Assembly: GCA_002440085.1 (NCBI GenBank)
Contig: DJRM01000061.1
Location: 21,340-30,901 of the forward strand
Reading direction: 5' to 3'
DNA length: 9,562 bases
Source of the DNA: Bacteroidales bacterium UBA6360
GTDB taxonomy: Bacteria > Bacteroidota > Bacteroidia > Bacteroidales > UBA932
Part shown: in pieces, positions 5,746 to 9,562 of the stretch
Position numbering within the stretch: the stretch's first letter is position 1
How the letters are laid out: every line of letters begins with the position of its first letter
The notes under the pieces: model-generated
Told to the model about the DNA's origin: nothing
Database searches by the model: none
What the model saw: only the letters and a program-made list of their open reading frames with translations
Program-made: the position numbers and the translations under genes

Positions 5746-8541
5746 TCAGAATGTGTATGATGCTCCGAGGCTGATACCCGTTCCGAGTTTCCATCCTTCG
5801 ACATCGACACTCCGTCCTGCGTTCGGGATTTCCTGAGTGAAGCGCACTGATGAGTTCAGGAGGTTCTTCAGGCCGAGACTGAGCGCGAGATGCTTGTTGA
5901 ATTTGTATGAACCCGAGAAGTCGAGGCTGTGGAACGGCATCTGTTTCGCGTCCCCGAGCCCGAGTATGCCGACTGCGTGGATTCTTGGACCCTGCACGCT
6001 GTAGAGAAGCGTCAGCGCGAGCGAAGAACCATTCTCAAACTGTGGGGCGTAGCTGATGTCCGCATTCACGAGATAGGGCGACGCTCCCTGAAGCGAGCGT
6101 TCGCTGTTAGTGTATGCCCCGCTTTCGGGAAGCTTGACATTCGTGAATATGTAGGATGCGTTCCCGCTTATTGTCAGGCTTTTGACAATCTCCTTCCTGA
6201 ACTCGGCCTCGACGCCGGCGGCAAGTCCCTTGTCGGCATTCTGGAATGTCTGCTCAAGCGCTCCTCCGGAGAGCCTCTGCGTGCGTTCAATCGGATTGTC
6301 GAGGTATTTGAAATATGCCGTTGCCGCGAACATGTCATTGGCCCTGTTCCCGAACAGTTCGTATCTCAGATCCGCATTCCAGTTGTAGCCGTTGCCGAGG
6401 CTTTCGTTTCCCCTGATCTGCGTTCCACCGAAACTTTCCTGATAGAGGAACGGGGCCATCTCCACGAATGATGGACGGGTGATTGTCCTGGACAGCGCGA
6501 GCCTGAGCGCGGAACTTTCATTCACGGCGAACTTTACGTTCAGCGCTGGAAAGAAATCGACCGCGTCGAGATTCCTGCTTCTGTCCTCCACGTCGTCATT
6601 GTAATCGACGCCCTGCCTTGACATCTCCATCCTTAGACCAGCGTTCAGAAACCATCTCTCGCCAAAGCGCAGGTCTGCGTCTACAAATGCGGCTCCGATG
6701 AGGTTTGAAGCCTTGTAGCTGTCGCGTTTGTGCTGCTTGCGATCCACGCTGACGAGGCCGGACTCGATGTTCGCGTCGTTGATGTACGGATCCATATTCC
6801 CGATATCCTCAATCCGGTCGGTAATTTTCCTGAGATTATAGTAGAAGCGCGTCGTTTCGAAACTGCGGGACTTGTCCTTCACGCTGACTCCGAATCCTAA
6901 TCTGTTCCATTCATCGAAGACACGTGATGCCCGAATATCGGCAACCGCCTCATATTCCGACAGTTTACCAAAATATCTCTGAGTCTCCTGCTGGTTGAGG
7001 TTGAAGAACCCGAGGCTTCCGTCCGCATTTCTGCTGAACATGACCTGTCTTCTGTCGGGTTCGTCGCTGGCTGTCGCGCAGAATGATGTCCCCCAGTCCA
7101 ATGTCCATTTTCCCCCTCCGAGGGTGTGCTTCCCGGTGAACTGCAGGTCATGCATAGTGTAGAAATGTGAAACAGAATTGCTTCCGATGAGGTCGTATGT
7201 CTCAAGGTGGTCGAGAACATTGCGCCTCTGGTAGTCCGAGACGGCGTTCCGGGCGAAGAAGTACGTCATTCCGATGCTCTGCTGCGGTTTGTAGGAATAT
7301 TCCAAATCCACAAGCGCCGCGAGGTTGAGTTTCGACTTATAGCTGTCATAGCTGCTTTCCGTGCAGACAAGTCCCTCGGAACTTGCCTCGTATGTCCTGT
7401 AGTAAGCGTTCCTGAGCGTTTCCTCGCCGGAGCGGATGCTTGCGCTCGCGAGCAGGTTCAGCTCCTGCTCACCGAACCTCCAGTTTTTCCCGAAGCCGAG
7501 ACCACCGTCAAGGTCCGGGAGAGACTTCCTGTCCTTGACTTGAAATCCAGTGTTGAACAGCGGGTTATGCTTTGCATATTCCCGAAATTCGGAATATGAC
7601 GACTCTCCGGTTTCTTTCTTCATCTTCGGTGTTATGAACAGGCTCTTTCTGTCCATCTGCATGAAATTTCCTATGGTTCCGAAATATCCTCCCGTCGAGA
7701 ATGACATTGAGAAGAAATCCTCGCTGCGACCCTTGCTTGTGCTTATGTCCACGTGGGCTCCGGAATAGTCCGCGAACGAGCCGGCCTCATAGACCTTGCT
7801 GACAGTGATGCTGCGGATTGTGGAAGCCGGGAATATGTCCAGCGGAATCAGCTTGTTGTCGGGATTCGGGGACGCAATCGGCAGCCCGTTTAGGGTGGTC
7901 GTACTGTAGCGGTCTCCGAGTCCACGGACTATCATCTGTCCGGCATCGGCGACCGAAATTCCGGACATCTTTGACACGCTTTCCTGGGCATCCGACAGCC
8001 CTTTCAGCGCCATTTCACGCGAACCGATGTTCTCTATTGCATGGGACGACATCCTGCGTTCGTTCTGAAGGGCCGATATGGTCTCAAAGCTTTTTCTCGC
8101 CGTGACTGTGGCGTTGTCGAGAATCGTATTGTCCGGGTGTATCCTTATGTTAAGGACTCCGTCCGGTCCGGCAAGAATGTCGGTGGTTTCCGCGACCGGC
8201 GCTACGCGTCCGTCATTTATTTTTACATAGACACAAAGAGGGGAATATCCCATATATGAAATCTCAATTTCATACTCTCCGTCTTCCATAGGCATTTCGG
8301 CGACACCGTCGATGTCCGTCATCGCCCCGGTCGTGCTGCCCTTTATGAGCACGGCGGCTCCGATGAGCGTCTCTCCGCTTTCCGCGTCCCGTATCAGAAA
8401 TCTGGCATTTTTGACATCCCCGATTCCGCATTCTGCGGCAGATGTCCCGAAATCATTCCTTTGTTCGGCTCCGGCCTGCATCCCCGGAGCGGCAGCGGCC
8501 ATTGACAATGCCGCAATCAGTGCAATTTTTCCTTTTTTCAT
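5746..8541 (-). CDS. TonB-dependent outer-membrane receptor with carboxypeptidase-regulatory-like domain
   Basis: An outer-membrane active transporter gated by TonB-ExbBD; ligand unknown. The 931-residue product starts with a Sec signal peptide (residues 1-25, AGA cleavage site at 23-25). A beta-sandwich carboxypeptidase-regulatory-like domain follows (about 44-118; GAAVLIKGSTTGAMTDIDG is typical). The plug spans about 141-270, with VRGLGDRYSTTTLNGLPIAS (205-224), LDIFPASTIRSITVSK (234-249) and DYSGAHVDIST (258-268). The rest is a barrel ending in SLGASYTF with the C-terminal Phe that barrel insertion requires. The plug's RGLGDRY...LNG...P.D...IPLDIFPAS series marks a receptor subgroup found in Bacteroidota and Proteobacteria, different from SusC; no SusD gene is present here. 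The start at 8541 is chosen because MKKGKIALIAALSM begins a proper signal peptide. The next gene in the unit is the beta-helix lipoprotein, its probable partner at the surface. The -7 box lies only 8 bases from the ATG, implying an almost leaderless message. Confidence 0.93.
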   Translation of the reverse strand: MKKGKIALIAALSMAAAAPGMQAGAEQRNDFGTSAAECGIGDVKNARFLIRDAESGETLIGAAVLIKGSTTGAMTDIDGVAEMPMEDGEYEIEISYMGYSPLCVYVKINDGRVAPVAETTDILAGPDGVLNIRIHPDNTILDNATVTARKSFETISALQNERRMSSHAIENIGSREMALKGLSDAQESVSKMSGISVADAGQMIVRGLGDRYSTTTLNGLPIASPNPDNKLIPLDIFPASTIRSITVSKVYEAGSFADYSGAHVDISTSKGRSEDFFSMSFSTGGYFGTIGNFMQMDRKSLFITPKMKKETGESSYSEFREYAKHNPLFNTGFQVKDRKSLPDLDGGLGFGKNWRFGEQELNLLASASIRSGEETLRNAYYRTYEASSEGLVCTESSYDSYKSKLNLAALVDLEYSYKPQQSIGMTYFFARNAVSDYQRRNVLDHLETYDLIGSNSVSHFYTMHDLQFTGKHTLGGGKWTLDWGTSFCATASDEPDRRQVMFSRNADGSLGFFNLNQQETQRYFGKLSEYEAVADIRASRVFDEWNRLGFGVSVKDKSRSFETTRFYYNLRKITDRIEDIGNMDPYINDANIESGLVSVDRKQHKRDSYKASNLIGAAFVDADLRFGERWFLNAGLRMEMSRQGVDYNDDVEDRSRNLDAVDFFPALNVKFAVNESSALRLALSRTITRPSFVEMAPFLYQESFGGTQIRGNESLGNGYNWNADLRYELFGNRANDMFAATAYFKYLDNPIERTQRLSGGALEQTFQNADKGLAAGVEAEFRKEIVKSLTISGNASYIFTNVKLPESGAYTNSERSLQGASPYLVNADISYAPQFENGSSLALTLLYSVQGPRIHAVGILGLGDAKQMPFHSLDFSGSYKFNKHLALSLGLKNLLNSSVRFTQEIPNAGRSVDVEGWKLGTGISLGASYTF

Positions 8542-8549
8542 ATCGCCGG

Positions 8550-8557
8550 CAAAGTTA
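8550..8557 (-). promoter_or_regulatory. -7 box of the TonB receptor, close to its start codon
   Basis: Read on the minus strand, 8557 to 8550 is TAACTTTG, an exact match to TAnnTTTG. It lies 8 bases before the ATG at 8541, so transcription would start within about 1-3 bases of the start codon. No good TTTG -33 element is seen 19-21 bases upstream, and no Shine-Dalgarno sequence exists in the gap. The match is seen; the promoter role and the near-leaderless message are inferred. Confidence 0.45.
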
Positions 8558-8588
8558 GTCAGGGGAAATGAAGCATTTTTTACACTTA

Positions 8589-8615
8589 TGTTGCCATAAT
8601 GTTACGTCCTGTTAC
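8589..8615 (+). promoter_or_regulatory. Three TGTTRC motifs in helical phase in the divergent promoter region
   Basis: TGTTGC at 8589, TGTTAC at 8600 and TGTTAC at 8610 lie in the same direction with starts 11 and 10 bases apart, so all three face the same side of the DNA. They sit between the receptor promoter and the serine dehydratase promoter, a suitable place for an operator controlling one or both. I do not recognise the regulator. The motif is short and the region AT-rich, so chance remains possible. Confidence 0.35.
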
Positions 8616-8631
8616 AATTCGATTAATTGAT

Positions 8632-8662
8632 TTTCGAAGCTGTTTGAATTTTTCTACCTTTG
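8632..8662 (+). promoter_or_regulatory. Promoter of the serine dehydratase gene
   Basis: TACCTTTG at 8655-8662 matches the Bacteroidota -7 consensus TAnnTTTG exactly and is followed by GC, also common in these promoters. TTTC at 8632-8635 is a one-mismatch -33 element (TTTG) with 19 bases between. Transcription would start near 8669, giving a leader of about 43 bases. A weak inverted repeat (TTCGA at 8618-8622 and TCGAA at 8634-8638) overlaps the -33 element. Confidence 0.65.
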
Positions 8663-8699
8663 CAGCGGCTTTTCCGGACAGTTCTAAGTGGCTGAAGGC

Positions 8700-8705
8700 G
8701 GAGGG
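8700..8705 (+). promoter_or_regulatory. Purine-rich ribosome binding site deciding the serine dehydratase start
   Basis: GGAGGG ends 6 bases before the ATG at 8712 and 12 bases before a second in-frame ATG at 8718. The spacing favours the first. Strong Shine-Dalgarno-like sites are uncommon in this phylum and absent from the other genes in the window, so its use here is not certain. Confidence 0.45.
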
Positions 8706-8711
8706 CTGCAA

Positions 8712-9562
8712 ATGCGTATGAAATCAATCAGGGAAATATACAGGATAGGGAAGGGCCCGTCCAGCAGCCACACGATGGGGCCGCATCAGGCATCTAAGGT
8801 TTATCTGTCTCATCATGGGGACGCGCACCGCTTTCACGTGCGCCTCTACGGATCTCTTGCGGCGACGGGGAAGGGGCACTTGACCGATGTCGCCATAAAT
8901 GAGGTGCTTTCACAGGCCGGGCCGGTGGAGATTGAGTGGCTTCCTAAGGTGTTTCTGGACGAGCATCCGAACGCAATGACGATTGCGACCGTGGATGATG
9001 ACGGCTCGCTGCGGGACGAATGGACGTTCTACAGTGTCGGGGGCGGTGCCATACGGTGCGACCAGCTGCCGGGCGTCGAATCGCCGGACATCTATCCTCT
9101 TAACACCATGACCGAACTTCTTGACTGGTGCAACCGCAACGGGAAGGCCTATTGGGAATATGTCGAGGAAATCGAGGACGGGGACATCAACGACTACCTG
9201 CTTGAAGTCTGGAAGGTGATGCAGGAGTCCATCGAGCGCGGGCTTGACCGCGAGGGCGTGCTCCCCGGACCGCTGCACCTGCGACGCAAGGCCGCTTCGT
9301 ACTTCATCCGGGCCGAAGGCTACAAGGACGTGCTGCGCACCCGCGGGCTCATCTTCGCCTACGCGCTTGCCGTGAGCGAGGAGAACGCTTCCGGAGGCAC
9401 CATAGTGACCGCCCCGACCTGCGGCTCCTGCGGCGTGCTTCCGAGCGTGCTCTACCATCTTAAGAAAGTCTATGACTTCAGTGATCGCCGCATAGTCCGT
9501 TCGCTCGCCACCGCGGCTCTTGTCGGCAACGTGGTGAAGACCAACGCCTCCATCTCCGGGGC
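8712..9562 (+). CDS. sdaA: L-serine dehydratase (iron-sulfur, single chain), 5' part, cut by the window edge
   Basis: Converts L-serine to pyruvate and ammonia in the cytoplasm using a [4Fe-4S] cluster. Only the first 283 codons are in the window; single-chain family members are usually about 400-460 residues, so roughly the last third is missing. The N-terminal part shows GKGPSSSHTMGP (14-24), the serine-contacting loop of the family, then YGSLAATGKGHLTDVA (46-61). The alpha-chain part shows ENASGGTIVTAPTCGSCGVLPSVL (224-247), with C237 and C240; one of these, most likely C240, should be the first cluster ligand, and the other two ligands are expected beyond the edge. No frameshift is seen up to the edge. 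The ATG at 8712 (MRMKSIREIYRIGKGP) is preferred over 8718 because of the GGAGGG before it. The gene has its own promoter and is divergent from the receptor. The alternative, a threonine-preferring or TdcG-like paralogue, uses the same fold and reaction type and cannot be excluded. Confidence 0.95.
   Translation, partial: MRMKSIREIYRIGKGPSSSHTMGPHQASKVYLSHHGDAHRFHVRLYGSLAATGKGHLTDVAINEVLSQAGPVEIEWLPKVFLDEHPNAMTIATVDDDGSLRDEWTFYSVGGGAIRCDQLPGVESPDIYPLNTMTELLDWCNRNGKAYWEYVEEIEDGDINDYLLEVWKVMQESIERGLDREGVLPGPLHLRRKAASYFIRAEGYKDVLRTRGLIFAYALAVSEENASGGTIVTAPTCGSCGVLPSVLYHLKKVYDFSDRRIVRSLATAALVGNVVKTNASISG

Noticed and set aside
5929..6471. Open frame of 180 codons on the plus strand inside the TonB receptor gene
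   Set aside because: Antisense to barrel-coding sequence, no start signals and no recognisable domain.
8618..8638. Inverted repeat TTCGA-N11-TCGAA in the divergent region
   Set aside because: Arms are just 5 bases in AT-rich DNA, which is likely by chance; noted only because it overlaps the -33 element.
8910..9458. Open frame of 182 codons on the minus strand opposite serine dehydratase
   Set aside because: The plus-strand frame encodes conserved dehydratase motifs through the whole stretch; the antisense product is low-complexity and unrecognised.

Overview
The window comes from a bacterium of the phylum Bacteroidota, most likely order Bacteroidales. Three things point there. One is a TonB-dependent receptor of the Bacteroidota type, with an N-terminal carboxypeptidase-regulatory-like domain and a co-directional surface lipoprotein gene. 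The second is the TAnnTTTG -7 promoter boxes, seen at 48-55, 8655-8662 and, on the minus strand, 8557-8550. The third is AT-rich leaders without Shine-Dalgarno sites before most starts. The genus cannot be fixed from this sequence. I see no tRNA, rRNA, CRISPR array, insertion sequence, phage or integrase gene; the region reads as ordinary chromosome with dense coding.

Layout. 75-1451 (+): a protein of unknown function in which a novel acidic, Trp-rich N-terminal part is joined by a repetitive Ser-rich linker to a lone C-terminal AIRS-type domain. That domain resembles the second half of purine enzyme PurL but lacks the usual His-Asp in its metal/nucleotide motif. 1608-4337 (+): complete pyruvate, phosphate dikinase (ppdK) with its known catalytic residues in place, ended by a strong hairpin terminator at 4385-4420. 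8541 to 4457 (-): a two-gene unit, first a 931-residue TonB-dependent outer-membrane receptor, then a 386-residue right-handed beta-helix lipoprotein, with a 128-bp spacer holding a 21-bp tandem repeat. 8712 to the window edge (+): the first 283 residues of an iron-sulfur L-serine dehydratase, transcribed divergently from the receptor.

How the parts may work together. PPDK and serine dehydratase both act at the pyruvate node: serine dehydratase makes pyruvate and ammonia from serine, and PPDK interconverts pyruvate and phosphoenolpyruvate. They are separate transcription units with other genes between them, so this is only a metabolic link. The receptor and lipoprotein probably form an outer-membrane uptake or capture pair of unknown ligand; there is no SusD partner in view. 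The 170-bp divergent region between receptor and serine dehydratase carries a promoter for each side and three evenly spaced TGTTRC motifs that could be an operator. The least explained items are the orphan PurL-like fusion protein and the receptor/beta-helix pair.
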